Source: Actinomyces timonensis DSM 23838 (lineage in GTDB: Bacteria > Actinomycetota > Actinomycetes > Actinomycetales > Actinomycetaceae). Taken from it: a stretch of 64,000 bases of DNA. Both the position numbers and the translations under genes were made by a program. Where the stretch lies: contig NZ_JH806634.1 in NCBI RefSeq assembly GCF_000295095.1, forward strand, positions 421,092 through 485,091, in the 5' to 3' direction. Under the pieces are notes generated by a model. The model had not been told where the DNA came from. It saw only the letters and a program-made list of their open reading frames with translations, and ran no database searches. Of the stretch, positions 25,127-37,204 are shown in pieces (within the stretch, counting starts at the first letter, position 1; each line of letters begins with the position of its first letter).

Positions 25127-26422
25127 CTACGCGCGGCTTCGACCGATCATCCTCACCGCGGCCCAGCAGGCCACGAGCAGGAGCGGCAGTACCCACAGGG
25201 GCCCGTGGGTGAGCTCCCAGACGAACACCGCCCCGAAGACGGGCGCGCGCTGGGTGACCGCGAGGGCCACCCCGGCTCCCACGAGGGCCGCCGCCGGAAT
25301 GCTCGGGGACATCCCTGCCAGTCCCAGCGCGACGGCGACCGCCGCCCCTCCACTCGCCCCCAGGCTGAACGACGGCGCCAGCAGGCCGCCGGTGGCTCCC
25401 GCACCGAGCGTCGCCCCGGTGAGGAGCGGCTTGAGCACGACGACGCCGAGCAGCGCCACCAGCGCCGCCCGGCCACCGGGAGCGTCGAGCGCTCCCTGGA
25501 AGGCGTCGCGGCCATTGCCGGGAAGGACGGCCAGCCACAGGGAGGCCGTGCCCGTGAGCAGGCCGGCGCCGCCGATCGCCAGCGGCAGGCTCCAGGTGTC
25601 CGGCAGGCGGCGCGCCTTGCACCACGCCCAGGCCCGTGACGCAAACCAGCCGAGGAGCGCCGCGACGGGCGCCGCCAGGAGGCAGGCCAGGAGCGTCTGC
25701 GCGCTCAGCGGGGCCGCGGGCATCGCCAGACTCGCCCGGCCTCCCGAGTGCCACCAGGAGACCACCGTGGCCAGGACGCTCAGCGGCACCGCGAGGAGGA
25801 CGCCGCGGCGTCGCATCCCAGTCAGCATGACGATCTCGACGGCGTAGGCCGCCCCGCCCAGCGGCGCGTTGTACATGGCGGCTAGCCCCGCGCCCGCCGC
25901 GGAGGCGACGAGGGGCGGAACCCAGGAGCGGTCGACCCGCAGCATCGTCGCCAGGCGCAGGGCGACCGCCCCGGCCGCGAGCCGCGGGGCCCCCTCGCGT
26001 CCCACCGAGTTGCCCGCGCCGACGGTGAGGACCTGCAGGACGGCGTCGCTGAAGGGGCGCAGCACGCCCATGCGGCCCGATGGCGAGGCAGGGCCGGGCG
26101 CGCCGCCGTCGGCGACGACCTGCTCGACGCTCACGACGCCGCCGGTGGAGCGCTCCCGCCACCACAGCGCGCCCGCGAGCAGGCCACCGGCAGCGGGCGC
26201 GGCGACCCGGCGCCAGGCGGGCGCGGTGGCGACGCGCTCGGGCAGAGAGCCCTCAGCGACTCCGTAGAACAGCCACTCGAAGCCCTCGAGCAGGTAGGCC
26301 ATGGCGATGCCGATGAGGCCCGCGGCCACACCGGCCAGGGCAAGCGCGACGGCAAGCCTCGCAGCGGTCGGCAGGTGGGAATGACGAGCGGCCTCAGGGG
26401 GAGTCGTACAGGCGGGGGGCAT
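25127..26422 (-). CDS. ClC-type chloride channel/antiporter
   Basis: The 431-residue membrane protein has the ClC filter motifs: GNSVGREGAPRLAAG near residue 140, GAGLAAMYNAPLGGAAYAVE, and GAGATGGLLAPSFSLGASGG in the second half. Ten or more hydrophobic segments are visible. The Glu of GREGP is the proton-coupled gating glutamate, which suggests an exchanger. There is no CBS domain. ATG 26422 was chosen because upstream codons are low-complexity. It forms a leftward pair with the P450 gene. Confidence 0.87.
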   Translation of the reverse strand: MPPACTTPPEAARHSHLPTAARLAVALALAGVAAGLIGIAMAYLLEGFEWLFYGVAEGSLPERVATAPAWRRVAAPAAGGLLAGALWWRERSTGGVVSVEQVVADGGAPGPASPSGRMGVLRPFSDAVLQVLTVGAGNSVGREGAPRLAAGAVALRLATMLRVDRSWVPPLVASAAGAGLAAMYNAPLGGAAYAVEIVMLTGMRRRGVLLAVPLSVLATVVSWWHSGGRASLAMPAAPLSAQTLLACLLAAPVAALLGWFASRAWAWCKARRLPDTWSLPLAIGGAGLLTGTASLWLAVLPGNGRDAFQGALDAPGGRAALVALLGVVVLKPLLTGATLGAGATGGLLAPSFSLGASGGAAVAVALGLAGMSPSIPAAALVGAGVALAVTQRAPVFGAVFVWELTHGPLWVLPLLLVACWAAVRMIGRSRA

Positions 26423-26508
26423 CACCGTGAGGATAGCGCCCGCCGACGCGCGGCCCCGGCCGGGGCGCATACGCGGTGGCACGGGCCAGGGCCGGCGATC
26501 GGGGCGCG

Positions 26509-28908
26509 TCAGTCCTCGGCGGTGGCGGCGGCGTCCACGGCCTCGCCGAAGTCGGGGACGTCGGCGATGGCGAGCGGGCCCAGATCCGAGGAGACGAGGT
26601 CCAGGGCGGGGCGCATCCCCAGCCACCACTGATGGCGGGGGCGGCGGTTGGCCATGTCCAGGTCGTCCTCCATGTGCTCCAGGCGGTGGTGGGTGATCCG
26701 GCCGCCGGTGAGGCCCACGTAGCTGGAGTGGTCCGTGCCGCGCTCGAGCTGATCGGCGAGCAGGCCGAGGGCGTGCGCGACGAGCTTGGTGGCCATGAGC
26801 CGGTCGAAGGCCGTCGGGTCCCCGCCCTGCTGGAGGTGCCCGATGACGGCCTCGCGCACGTCGTACAGGCCCACGCCCTCAGCGGCGAAGATCTTCGCCA
26901 GCACATCCGTGGTGTAGTACTCGCTGGCCCGCTCGTTGCGGATGAGCAGGTGGAGCTTCCGCCCGTTCTTGAACGCCTCCACCATCCGCCGGGAGTCCTC
27001 GGCCAGGCGGGCCAACCGGATGCCGCCCTCGTGGAGGTAGACGCCCTCGGCGCCCGTGGCCAGTCCGCTCATGAAGGACAGGTACCCGCACTTGCGGCCC
27101 ATCACCTCGGCCACGAAGCAGCGGTGCGAGGCCGCCGCCGACTGCTTGATCGAGTCCAGGGCGCTGATCGTCGCGTTGAGCGCCGTGTCCGTGCCGATCG
27201 ACAGCTCGGAGCCGGGCAGGTTGTTGTCGATTGACGCCGGGACGCACAGGATCGGGATCTGGAACGCGGGGTACCGGCCCTTCTCCGTCACCAGGCGGTG
27301 CGCCGCCAGGTAGGCGTTGTAGCCGCCGATGACGAGCAGGGCGTCGATCTCGTGCTTCTCGATGGCCCGGCCCAGGGCGTAGAGCTGCTCGACCTCGGGG
27401 ACCTCCCGCCGCGTGCCGAGCTCGGCACCGCCGTCGCCGACCCAGCCCTCGACGTCGTCCCAGCTGAGCTCGCGGACCTCGCCGTCGAGCAGGCCCGGGA
27501 AGCCTCCCGCCACGCCCAGCATGGTGAAGCCGTGGTCGAGGCCGAGGCGCACAGCGGCGCGGGCCGCCGTGTTCATGCCCGGGGCGAGGCCTCCGGCATG
27601 GATGATCGCCACCCTCTTGGAGGGGGCGGCCCCAGCATCGGCGGGCTCGGGGGGAGTCGACATCGTCTCGAAGATCCGCAGCATCTCCCCGAAACTGCGG
27701 CCGCGGGCCTCGACGGCGCCCTCCCAGTCGCCCGCGGCCACCAGGTCCTTGACCTTCCGCGTGGCCTCGACCTGCTCCATCATCGGCACGGAGCGGATGC
27801 GGTTGTGGCGCTCGACGACGATCACCGGCACCGTCTCCGGGGAGGCCAGGAGGACCTCGCGGGCCGCCTGGCATCCCAGCAGGGTGGACATCCAGCGGTC
27901 GTAGGCGCTGGGCTTGCCGCCCCGCTGGACGTGCCCGAGGATCGTCACCCGGGCGTCCTCGCCGAGGCGCCCGGACAGGACGCGCTTGACGTCGTCGGCG
28001 GTGATCGGGTTCCCGGAGCGGTCGGTGGCGCCCTCGGCGACGATGACCATCGACTCGCGGCGCCCCGCCCGGCGGCCCTTGGAGAGCTTGGCGCACATGT
28101 CCTCCTCCCAGCCCTCGGCGGGCGGGATCTCGGGGACGAGCACGTAGTCGCAGCCGCCCGCCACGGCCGCCATGAGCGCGAGGTAGCCGCAGTGGCGGCC
28201 CATGACCTCCACGACGAAGGTGCGCTGGTGGGAGGCCGCGGTGGAGGAGATGTCGTCGATGGCCTCCAGGATGCGGTGCAGGGCGGAGTCGGTGCCGATC
28301 GTCATATCCGCGCCGACGAGGTCGTTGTCGATCGAGCCGACGATCCCGGCGACCATGAGCGCCGGATGAGCCTGGGCGGTCTGCTTGCTGATGCGCCCGG
28401 TCTCGGCGAGCTCGGCCACCAGGTCCGGCCAGTTCTTCCGGAACTCGTTGGTGCCGGTGAGAGAGCCGTCGCCGCCGATGACGATGAGCCGGTCGATGCC
28501 GTGCTCCAGGAGGTTGGCGGCGGCGTCGAGCTGCCCGGAGCGCTTGCGGAAGTCCGCGGAGCGGGCGGTGCCGATGATCGTGCCTCCCCGGTGGAGGATC
28601 GCGCCCACCGAGTCCCATTCCAGGGGCCGGATGCCCTCACCGCCGGCGACGGCCCCTGCCCACCCCTCCATGACGGCGAAGGGCTGGGCGCCCAGGCGCA
28701 GTAGCGTGCGCACGGCGGCGCGCACGGCGGCGTTCATGCCCTGGGCGTCGCCCCCCGAGGTGAGCACCCCGACCCTGATCGGCTCCTCGGCGGGGCTCGT
28801 GGCCGCGGCGCCGTCGCTCCCCCCGGTCACGGAGACGACGGCGTCGACCACCTCATCCTCGGAGGCAGGGGTCAACTGGTGCGGGGCGGCGTTGCCTGCG
28901 GCGGTCAT
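26509..28908 (-). CDS. pfkA: tandem (eukaryote-like) 6-phosphofructokinase
   Basis: The 799-residue protein contains two PFK halves. The N-half (about 45-390) has [51 protein letters not shown] and GHVQRGG, so the ATP and fructose-6-phosphate sites look complete. The C-half (about 430-770) has [14 protein letters not shown] but GGYNAYLA in place of GGDGS and SIDNN in place of TIDND. It is therefore probably regulatory. This is the layout of fungal and animal PFK subunits and is rare in bacteria, though known in some actinobacteria. It commits fructose-6-phosphate to glycolysis. ATG 28908 follows a GAGGGAG leader. Confidence 0.88.
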   Translation of the reverse strand: MTAAGNAAPHQLTPASEDEVVDAVVSVTGGSDGAAATSPAEEPIRVGVLTSGGDAQGMNAAVRAAVRTLLRLGAQPFAVMEGWAGAVAGGEGIRPLEWDSVGAILHRGGTIIGTARSADFRKRSGQLDAAANLLEHGIDRLIVIGGDGSLTGTNEFRKNWPDLVAELAETGRISKQTAQAHPALMVAGIVGSIDNDLVGADMTIGTDSALHRILEAIDDISSTAASHQRTFVVEVMGRHCGYLALMAAVAGGCDYVLVPEIPPAEGWEEDMCAKLSKGRRAGRRESMVIVAEGATDRSGNPITADDVKRVLSGRLGEDARVTILGHVQRGGKPSAYDRWMSTLLGCQAAREVLLASPETVPVIVVERHNRIRSVPMMEQVEATRKVKDLVAAGDWEGAVEARGRSFGEMLRIFETMSTPPEPADAGAAPSKRVAIIHAGGLAPGMNTAARAAVRLGLDHGFTMLGVAGGFPGLLDGEVRELSWDDVEGWVGDGGAELGTRREVPEVEQLYALGRAIEKHEIDALLVIGGYNAYLAAHRLVTEKGRYPAFQIPILCVPASIDNNLPGSELSIGTDTALNATISALDSIKQSAAASHRCFVAEVMGRKCGYLSFMSGLATGAEGVYLHEGGIRLARLAEDSRRMVEAFKNGRKLHLLIRNERASEYYTTDVLAKIFAAEGVGLYDVREAVIGHLQQGGDPTAFDRLMATKLVAHALGLLADQLERGTDHSSYVGLTGGRITHHRLEHMEDDLDMANRRPRHQWWLGMRPALDLVSSDLGPLAIADVPDFGEAVDAAATAED

Positions 28909-29004
28909 GGGACTCCCTCTCATGCGGTCCGGCTGCGACCCGGTCCTGTCCGGCCCAGTCCGGTCGAGCCCTATTGTGTCCCGCGGCAGGGGTCTGCGTC
29001 ACAC

Positions 29005-29026
29005 CGATGACGCGGCGTCGTCATCG
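29005..29026. promoter_or_regulatory. inverted repeat between pfk and sucC
   Basis: Cgatgacg (29005-29012) and cgtcatcg (29019-29026) are exact complements across 6 bases. The site lies in the 277-base divergent region between the phosphofructokinase and succinyl-CoA synthetase genes. It may be an operator shared by both; no regulator is linked. Confidence 0.35.
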
Positions 29027-29185
29027 TTGGGGCGGCGCCCCCCTCCGCGCGCGGCGTCTGAAGGACTCGCGGGCGATCCTCGGCCCCAGCGCCCCGCCCC
29101 GCGATACCCTCAGGCCAGGGCCCAGGTGGGCCCGGGACAGGCGCGCCCGACGAGAGCCGACACCCGCGCGAAAGGACACCGCCTC

Positions 29186-30460
29186 ATGGACCTCTACGAG
29201 TACCAGGCCCGGGACCTCTTCCGCCGCCACGGCGTCCCCGTCCTGCCCGGCATCGTCGCCACCACCACCGAGGAGGCGCGCGCCGCGGCGCAGGACCTCC
29301 TGGGCGGCGGCGCGGAGCTCCTCGTCGTCAAAGCCCAGGTCAAGACCGGTGGGCGCGGCAAGGCCGGAGGTGTCAAGCTCGCCCGCAGCGCCGAGGAGGC
29401 CGCCGAGCGGGCCGAGACGATCCTCGGCATGGACATCAAGGGCCACACCGTGCGCTCCGTCCTCATCTCCGAGGGGACCGACATCGCCGAGGAGTACTAC
29501 TTCTCGATCCTCCTGGACCGCGCCGAGCGCGGGTACCTGGCCATGTGCTCGCGCGAGGGCGGCATGGACATCGAGACCCTCGCCGCCGAGCGCCCCGAGG
29601 CCCTGGCGCGCGTCCCCATCGACCCCGTGGACGGCCTCACCGAGCAGACCGCGCGCCAGATCGTCTCCGCCGCCGGCTTCGAGCCCGGGCGGATGGCCGA
29701 CGGCGTCGCCGCCGTCATCGAGCGCCTCTGGGAGGTGATGGTCGCCGAGGACGCCACCCTCGTGGAGGTCAACCCCCTCGTCCTGGCCGACGACGGGCGG
29801 ATCATCGCCCTGGACGGCAAGGTCACCCTCGACGACAACGCCCGCTTCCGCCACCCCGAGCACGAGGCCCTCGTCGACGCCGCCAGTGTCGACCCCCTCG
29901 AGGCCCGGGCCAAGGAGGCCGGGCTCAACTACGTGCGCCTGAGCGGCGAGGTCGGCGTCCTCGGCAACGGCGCGGGCCTGGTCATGTCCACGCTCGACGT
30001 CGTCGCCGGGGCGGGGGAGCGGCACGGGGGCATGCGCCCCGCGAACTTCCTCGACCTGGGCGGCGGCTCGTCGGCCGAGGCCATGGCCGCCGCCCTGGGC
30101 ATCGTGGCCTCCGATGAGCAGGTGCGGGCCATCCTCGTCAACGTCTTCGGCGGTATCACCTCCTGCGACACCGTCGCCGAGGGCATCGTGACCGCGATGG
30201 GCGCCCTCACCGGCCCCGCCAAGCCCATCGTCGTGCGCCTGGACGGCAACAACGCCGAGCTCGGCCGTCGCATCCTCCGGCAGGCCTCCCTGCCCGGCGT
30301 CACCATCGTGGAGACCATGGACGGCGCCGCCGACGCCGTCACCGACATCGCCGAGCAGGTCTCCCGCGGCGCCCTGGCGGGTCAAGCAGTGCCGCCCGAC
30401 GCCGCCGCGCCCACAGCGCCCGCTGTGCCCGCCGCTGCCCCGACCACTCAGGAGGCCTGA
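29186..30460 (+). CDS. sucC: succinyl-CoA synthetase beta subunit
   Basis: The 424-residue product begins [22 protein letters not shown], the standard ATP-grasp start, and has [49 protein letters not shown] and [10 protein letters not shown]. With SucD it makes ATP or GTP from succinyl-CoA in the TCA cycle. The last 40 residues are an Ala/Pro-rich tail beyond the usual end. AAAGGACACC precedes the ATG. sucD follows after 3 bases. Confidence 0.95.
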   Translation: MDLYEYQARDLFRRHGVPVLPGIVATTTEEARAAAQDLLGGGAELLVVKAQVKTGGRGKAGGVKLARSAEEAAERAETILGMDIKGHTVRSVLISEGTDIAEEYYFSILLDRAERGYLAMCSREGGMDIETLAAERPEALARVPIDPVDGLTEQTARQIVSAAGFEPGRMADGVAAVIERLWEVMVAEDATLVEVNPLVLADDGRIIALDGKVTLDDNARFRHPEHEALVDAASVDPLEARAKEAGLNYVRLSGEVGVLGNGAGLVMSTLDVVAGAGERHGGMRPANFLDLGGGSSAEAMAAALGIVASDEQVRAILVNVFGGITSCDTVAEGIVTAMGALTGPAKPIVVRLDGNNAELGRRILRQASLPGVTIVETMDGAADAVTDIAEQVSRGALAGQAVPPDAAAPTAPAVPAAAPTTQEA

Positions 30461-30463
30461 GCC

Positions 30464-31402
30464 ATGAGCGTCTTCCTCACCGAGTCCGACAGCGTCATCG
30501 TCCAGGGGATGACCGGCTCCGAGGGCCGCAAGCACACCCGCCGCATGCTCTGCGCCGGCACGCGGGTGGCCGCCGGAGTCAACCCCCGCAAGGCCGGCAC
30601 CACCGTCGCCTTCGAGGTCGAGCCCATCGGGCCGGGGGCCGCCGCCGTGCCCACCGGCACCGTCGAGGTCCCCGTCCACGGCGGCGTCGCCGAGGCCAAA
30701 GCGGCCACCGGCGCCGAGGTCTCCGTGGTCTTCGTGCCCCCCGCCTTCGCCAAGGACGCCGTCATCGAGGCCGTCGACGCCGGGATGCGCCTCGTCGTCG
30801 TCATCACCGAGGGGATCCCCGTGGCGGACGCCGTCGCGTTTCGCGCCCACGCCGCTGCCCACGGGACGCGCGTCATCGGCCCCAACTGCCCCGGCATCAT
30901 CTCGCCCGGCCGCTCCAACGTGGGCATCACGCCGCCGGACATCACGGGCCCCGGCCCGATCGGCCTGGTCTCGAAGTCCGGGACCCTCACCTACCAGCTC
31001 ATGCATGAGCTGCGCCACCTCGGCTTCACCACCTGCATCGGCATCGGCGGGGACCCCGTCATCGGCACCACCCATATCGACGCCCTCGCCGCCTTCGAGG
31101 CCGACCCCGACACCGAGCTCATCGTCATGATCGGGGAGATCGGGGGCGACGCCGAGGAGCGCGCCGCCGCCTACATCGCCGAGCGCGTCACGAAGCCGGT
31201 CGTCGCCTACGTCGCCGGCTTCACCGCCCCCGAGGGCAAGACGATGGGCCACGCCGGCGCCATCGTCTCGGGATCGGCGGGCACCGCCGCCGCCAAGAAG
31301 GAAGCTCTCGAGGCCGCCGGTGTCGCCGTGGGGCGAACCCCGAGCCAGACCGCCGAGCTCGCGCGCCGCATCCACCACGAGCGCTCGGGCGCGCGCGCGT
31401 GA
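30464..31402 (+). CDS. sucD: succinyl-CoA synthetase alpha subunit
   Basis: The 312-residue product has the CoA-binding fold ([19 protein letters not shown]), the [11 protein letters not shown] loop, and [19 protein letters not shown] with the phosphorylated His at 263. It forms the heterotetramer with SucC. Its stop overlaps the start of the downstream membrane-PurN fusion gene by 4 bases, coupling the TCA enzyme to a purine gene. Confidence 0.95.
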   Translation: MSVFLTESDSVIVQGMTGSEGRKHTRRMLCAGTRVAAGVNPRKAGTTVAFEVEPIGPGAAAVPTGTVEVPVHGGVAEAKAATGAEVSVVFVPPAFAKDAVIEAVDAGMRLVVVITEGIPVADAVAFRAHAAAHGTRVIGPNCPGIISPGRSNVGITPPDITGPGPIGLVSKSGTLTYQLMHELRHLGFTTCIGIGGDPVIGTTHIDALAAFEADPDTELIVMIGEIGGDAEERAAAYIAERVTKPVVAYVAGFTAPEGKTMGHAGAIVSGSAGTAAAKKEALEAAGVAVGRTPSQTAELARRIHHERSGARA

Positions 31403-33375
31403 GCGGGTCCGCCCAGCGCCGGCCGACGCCGCGCCGCAGCGCCGCCCTGCCCGACGACTGGCCCTTCGCGCTGCGCGCAGGGATCGAGGCCGTCCTCCTG
31501 GCCTGGTTCGTCGTCGTGGGCGCCACCACCGCCGTCATGATGACCTCACGCCCCCTCGACGCGGCGGCCGCTCTGTCACTGGGCTCCACGATCCGCACCG
31601 GTACGGGCCTGTGGGCCCTGGGAATGGGCGGGCACCTCGGCGACGCGGGCTCACCCGGCGGCGCCCTGGGCCTGCCACTCCTGGGCGTCACCGTCCTCCA
31701 GGCGTTGCTCCTGCGCTCCTCCGCCCGGCGGGCCAGTCTGTCGGGCCCGGCCGCCGGGGGCGTGGCCATCGCCTCGGCCGGTCTCACCGCGACGATCCTC
31801 CTGGCCCTGGCGGCCCCCAGTGGCGGGGCATGGCCCGCGCTGCCGGGCCTCCTCGTCCTAGCGACGGTGGTGATCGGCTCCCGGCTCCACTCCCAGGGGC
31901 GTGGCATCCCCGCCCTGGAGCGCTGGTGGCGCGAGCGCCCCGACTGGGCGGGCCCATCCCTGGGCATGGCGCGCGACTGCGCGCTCGGGCTGCTCGGGCT
32001 CTCCCTCGCGGCGGTGCTGGCGGCCGTCGTCGCCGGGGCGGGGCGGATCTCCCTCCTCCACGACGCCATCGCCGGTGGCGGCATCATCTCCTCGGCCGGG
32101 CTCATCCTCTTCCAGGCGGCCTGGATCCCCACCGGCCTCATCTGGGCGCTCGCCTGGATCCTCGGCCCCGGGTTCAGCGTGGGGAGCGGAACGGTCTTCG
32201 CCCCCAGCACGATCATCGCCGACACGGTCCCCTCCCTCCCCATCCTCGGGGCGCTTCCCGTCGGCACCTGGGGGCCGGCTCGATTCCTGCCGTTCCTCAT
32301 CGTCCTCGGCGCGATCGCCATCGGCTGGCGCCACCGGCGCGAACTGACCGCTTTGAGCCTGGGGCGCGCCCTCGCCGCCGCTGCCGGCGCGGCGCTCCTC
32401 CTTGCCGCCGGGATGGCGATCCTGTGCCTGGGCGCCTCCGGCCCCATTGGGCCCGGCCGCATGGCGCACGCCGGCCCGCAGGCCTCCTCCGTCGTTATCC
32501 TGTGCCTCGTCGAGATCGGGCTCGGCCTGCTCGCTGCCGCCCTCGTCCTCCACCCCTGGACCCGCCGGATGACGCAGCGCGGCGTGAGCGCCGCCAGCCA
32601 GGCCGCCGGGAGCACCACGCAGGCCCTGCGCGAGCGCCGGGCCGCCCACGACTCCGGTGACGAGGCCGACGACGCCCCGGCAGATCCATGGGATGACCAG
32701 GCGGAGGATGGCGCCGAGCCGGAGGCCTGGCGCGATGACGCTCCGCCCGCCCCAGCCGCGCAGGCGGCGCCGGGGGAGGACGACGCCGATTCCGCTGGTG
32801 CCGAGCCCGCGGCCCTCGTCGTTCTCGTGTCGGGGACCGGCTCGAATCTCGCCGCCCTCATCGAGGCCTGCGAGGACCCCTCCTACGGGGCGGACATCGT
32901 CGGCGTCGTCGCGGACAAGGAGTGCGCGGGGCTCCAGCGCGCCCGCGCCGCCGGCATCCCTGCCGAGGTCGTGGCCCTGGCCGACTACCCTGACCGCGCT
33001 TCCTGGGATGAGGCCCTGGCCCGGTCGGTCAGCGGCTACGTGCCGGATCTCGTCGTGTGCGCCGGTTTCATGCGCCTGCTGGGCGACGCCTTCCTCGCCC
33101 GCTTCGGCGGCCGCGTCCTCAACACCCACCCCTCGCTGCTGCCCGACTTCCCCGGCGCCCACGCCGTGCGCGACGCCCTTCAGGCGGGGGCCACGCGGGC
33201 CGGCGCCACCCTGTTCTGGGTGGATGCCGGCGTGGACACCGGCGAGATCATCGCCCAGGTGGAGGTCCCAGTCCTGGCCGGCGACGACGAGGCCGCGCTC
33301 ACCGAGCGCATCAAGGCCGCCGAGACCCCTCAGCTCATCGAGCAGATCCACCTGCTCATCGCCCCCGGGCGCTGA
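31399..33375 (+). CDS. purN: fusion of DUF6350 membrane protein and phosphoribosylglycinamide formyltransferase (PurN)
   Basis: This is one uninterrupted frame of 658 residues. Residues 1-400 are a polytopic membrane protein of the DUF6350 family, with about ten hydrophobic segments and the [21 protein letters not shown] motif. Residues 400-470 form an Ala/Asp/Glu-rich linker. From about 473 there is a complete Pur[35 protein letters not shown] with the catalytic Asn and His, and [12 protein letters not shown] with the catalytic Asp. PurN transfers a formyl group from 10-formyl-THF to GAR. No ATG or well-placed GTG lies before the PurN part, so a separate start is unlikely. In relatives the two are adjacent separate genes, with purH following; purH is absent here. 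Confidence 0.87.
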   Translation: MSGSAQRRPTPRRSAALPDDWPFALRAGIEAVLLAWFVVVGATTAVMMTSRPLDAAAALSLGSTIRTGTGLWALGMGGHLGDAGSPGGALGLPLLGVTVLQALLLRSSARRASLSGPAAGGVAIASAGLTATILLALAAPSGGAWPALPGLLVLATVVIGSRLHSQGRGIPALERWWRERPDWAGPSLGMARDCALGLLGLSLAAVLAAVVAGAGRISLLHDAIAGGGIISSAGLILFQAAWIPTGLIWALAWILGPGFSVGSGTVFAPSTIIADTVPSLPILGALPVGTWGPARFLPFLIVLGAIAIGWRHRRELTALSLGRALAAAAGAALLLAAGMAILCLGASGPIGPGRMAHAGPQASSVVILCLVEIGLGLLAAALVLHPWTRRMTQRGVSAASQAAGSTTQALRERRAAHDSGDEADDAPADPWDDQAEDGAEPEAWRDDAPPAPAAQAAPGEDDADSAGAEPAALVVLVSGTGSNLAALIEACEDPSYGADIVGVVADKECAGLQRARAAGIPAEVVALADYPDRASWDEALARSVSGYVPDLVVCAGFMRLLGDAFLARFGGRVLNTHPSLLPDFPGAHAVRDALQAGATRAGATLFWVDAGVDTGEIIAQVEVPVLAGDDEAALTERIKAAETPQLIEQIHLLIAPGR

Positions 33376-33571
33376 GGCGCCGTCGGCCCGGGCCGACCCC
33401 AGCCGCCCGATGGCCGCCCGCGTGCGCGGAGTCATGCGCCGCGCCGTCGCCGATGGGCGGGGACTGCTCTAGGCTGGGCCGCGGCGCGCGCCGTCGGCCC
33501 CGGTGGACCACCGGCAGGCCCGGCCTGCGCGCGAAGACCTCTCCCGCATTCGACGAAAGGCGCACCGCACA

Positions 33572-35254
<1,683 letters not shown>

Positions 35255-35349
35255 GCCGAGCGACGCCGAGCTTGCTCGAGCGTCCGAGGCGATCGAGCGT
35301 GTTGGTGGCCGCAGGCCGAACACACGCGACTGAGCCGAGGCTGGAGACC

Positions 35350-35382
35350 GTCTGAAGCACCCCGTGGCGGGGTGCTTCAGAC
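35350..35382. terminator. 14-bp hairpin terminator after ettA
   Basis: Bases 35350-35363 and 35369-35382 are exact complements around gtggc. It lies about 95 bases after the ettA stop. A 15-bp direct repeat (35246-35260 and 35325-35339) lies between; the first copy covers the ettA stop codon. Beyond the hairpin, up to 35625, nothing was recognised. Confidence 0.8.
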
Positions 35383-35625
35383 GCTCTGGGGGTGCTCTGG
35401 TGGGGTTGGAGGCGCTGTCGACGCGGCGCGAACCAGGAGCGCTGCTACTTGGAGGCCTCCGTGCGCCTCCTCGTCCACGCGCTCACCAACGGCGTCACCG
35501 ACGCCCGCTTCATCTCGCGGACTGCAACCGTAACGATGCCGTTCCTGAGCGGTCTCTAGGCACCCGCGCCATAGGCTCTCCCCGGCCCCGCGCAGCGATG
35601 AGGGCCTTGAAGCGGGAGGGAACAG

Positions 35626-36234
35626 ATGTCGTCCTATGAACAGTCGGCCGCTGTATGGATGAGGGCGCACGGTTTCCCGGACGCTACGATCCAGGACCCG
35701 ATGACGGACATCGGCATCGATGTCCTCTCGGTGACAGCGGTCGCCCAGGTTCGCTCGGGGATTGCGCCCGCCACCTTGGAGGACATCGCGCGCTTCCTCA
35801 CGATCTCGTCGCCTATGACGGGCAAGCGCCGCATCGTCTTCTCCCGCGCTGGCTTCGCGCCCGATGCCGTGGCGCATGCAGATGCCCAGGGAGTCGCCTT
35901 GTTCATCAGTCGTGATGACTCGCACATGGTGCCAGTGAACGCGGCTGCTCAGGGAATGCTCTTATCGGCATCCACCATGATGCTTGCCCCGCGCAACGTC
36001 GACTGCCCTAGGAGGGCATCGTTCTGGAGTCGTCCTGGCGTGTGGTACGTCATCATGGTCATGCTCGCCGGTGCTGGCGCCATGGGGCTCCTCGATCCGC
36101 AGACGGGGGCTCAGAGCAACCCCGATGGCGAGCCTGACTCGTTGGGCGTGCGCGTGGTGGTCGCAGGGGTGCTCTTCGCCCTGGCGTATCTCTCGTGGAG
36201 GCGCGCCAAGAGGATGGAGCGCCGCAGGAAATGA
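35626..36234 (+). CDS. Mrr-like restriction-endonuclease-fold protein with membrane anchor
   Basis: The 202-residue product has a PD-(D/E)XK-like core: SAAVWMRAHGFPDATI, DIGIDVLSVTAVAQVRSGIA (a D followed by QVR in place of the usual ExK), VFSRAGFAPDAVAHADAQGVALF. This matches Mrr-cat domains, which cleave modified or stressed DNA. Two hydrophobic segments follow (about 139-157 and 175-190), so the protein should be membrane-tethered. The replacement of Lys by Arg at the last catalytic position makes activity uncertain. GGGAGGG precedes the ATG. There is no methylase nearby. Confidence 0.6.
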   Translation: MSSYEQSAAVWMRAHGFPDATIQDPMTDIGIDVLSVTAVAQVRSGIAPATLEDIARFLTISSPMTGKRRIVFSRAGFAPDAVAHADAQGVALFISRDDSHMVPVNAAAQGMLLSASTMMLAPRNVDCPRRASFWSRPGVWYVIMVMLAGAGAMGLLDPQTGAQSNPDGEPDSLGVRVVVAGVLFALAYLSWRRAKRMERRRK

Positions 36235-36247
36235 GAGGGGCTGCGAC

Positions 36248-37204
36248 TCAGGCGTCGAAGCGGACGGCCCAGTCTCCGCTGCCGCGCGAGGTGGCTGTGG
36301 GCATGCGGATCATGCCCTCCTGGGCGATCGTGGAGACGAGGCGGCCAGCGGAGTCGAAGACCTCTGCCCGTGCCCCCGCGCGCCCGCCCTGCGAGGTGGG
36401 GGAGTCCTGGACGAACAGCAGCCAGTCCGAGGCGTCGACGTGCCGGTGGAACCACTGGGCGTGGTCGAGCGTGGCCAGGCTCATCCCCTCGCTGCGCCAG
36501 CTCAGTCCCTGGCTGCGCAGCGCGGGCTCCAGCATCACCTGGTCGCACACGTAGGTCAGCAGCGCCCGGTGCACCGTCTGGGAGGCCTCTGCCGGGATGC
36601 GCCCGCGCGAGCGCAGCCACAGGCACTGCCGGTTGGTGATCTCCGGGCCAGGGCTGAGGTAGATATTGCCCTCGACATGGCGGATATCGAAGGGGGCTGT
36701 CCGCCCGAGGAACTTGGCGGCGGGGTCGTCCACCGTCCGGAAGATCTCCAGGGCGCTCACCAATTCGTCCGGGCCGGGCACCGACGGCGCGGCGACCTGG
36801 GTCTGCGCGCCCTCCTGATCGATCTGGAAGGAGGAGATCATCGCCAGGATCGCGCGGCCCCCCTGGAGGGCGGTGGTGCGGCGCTGGGAGAAGGAGCGCC
36901 CGTCGTGAAGGCGCTCCACCTCGTAGACGACGGGCTGCTTGGGGTCCCCGCCGCGGATGAAGTAGGCGTGGAGCGAGTGCGGCAGGCGCACCGGCAGGCT
37001 CTCATCGGCCGCCTCGGGAAGAGTCGCGGCAGCCGCCAGGAGCCCCTGGGCGATGACCTGGCCGCCGTAGATGCGCCCTGAGAGATGGGGCAGCGAGTCC
37101 CCGAGGAACGAGTCGATCCCGTCGCCCTCCGCCAGTGCCAGGATGCGGGTGAGTGAGCCGAGCGGCTCCTCGCTGGCGGAGGGGACGGGATACGGCGTCG
37201 TCAC
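36248..37204 (-). CDS. tesB: acyl-CoA thioesterase II (TesB-like)
   Basis: The 318-residue protein is a double hot-dog thioesterase: RIYGGQVIAQGLLAAAATLP, HSLHAYFIRGGDPKQPVVYEV and SFSQRRTTALQGGRAI in the first half, then LDHAQWFHRHVDASDWLLF and GRAGARAEVFDSAGRLV in the second. The second-half Asp and the Thr/Gln positions form the catalytic set. It hydrolyses acyl-CoA to free acid. The start is a GTG overlapping the ptsI stop by 3 bases (GTGA), so it is translationally coupled to ptsI. Confidence 0.88.
   Translation of the reverse strand: MTTPYPVPSASEEPLGSLTRILALAEGDGIDSFLGDSLPHLSGRIYGGQVIAQGLLAAAATLPEAADESLPVRLPHSLHAYFIRGGDPKQPVVYEVERLHDGRSFSQRRTTALQGGRAILAMISSFQIDQEGAQTQVAAPSVPGPDELVSALEIFRTVDDPAAKFLGRTAPFDIRHVEGNIYLSPGPEITNRQCLWLRSRGRIPAEASQTVHRALLTYVCDQVMLEPALRSQGLSWRSEGMSLATLDHAQWFHRHVDASDWLLFVQDSPTSQGGRAGARAEVFDSAGRLVSTIAQEGMIRMPTATSRGSGDWAVRFDA

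Noticed and set aside
29021-31378. 785-codon open frame on the minus strand over sucCD
   Set aside because: It is antisense to two clear enzyme genes and is Gly/Asp/His-rich. It is a GC-bias shadow frame with no recognisable domain.
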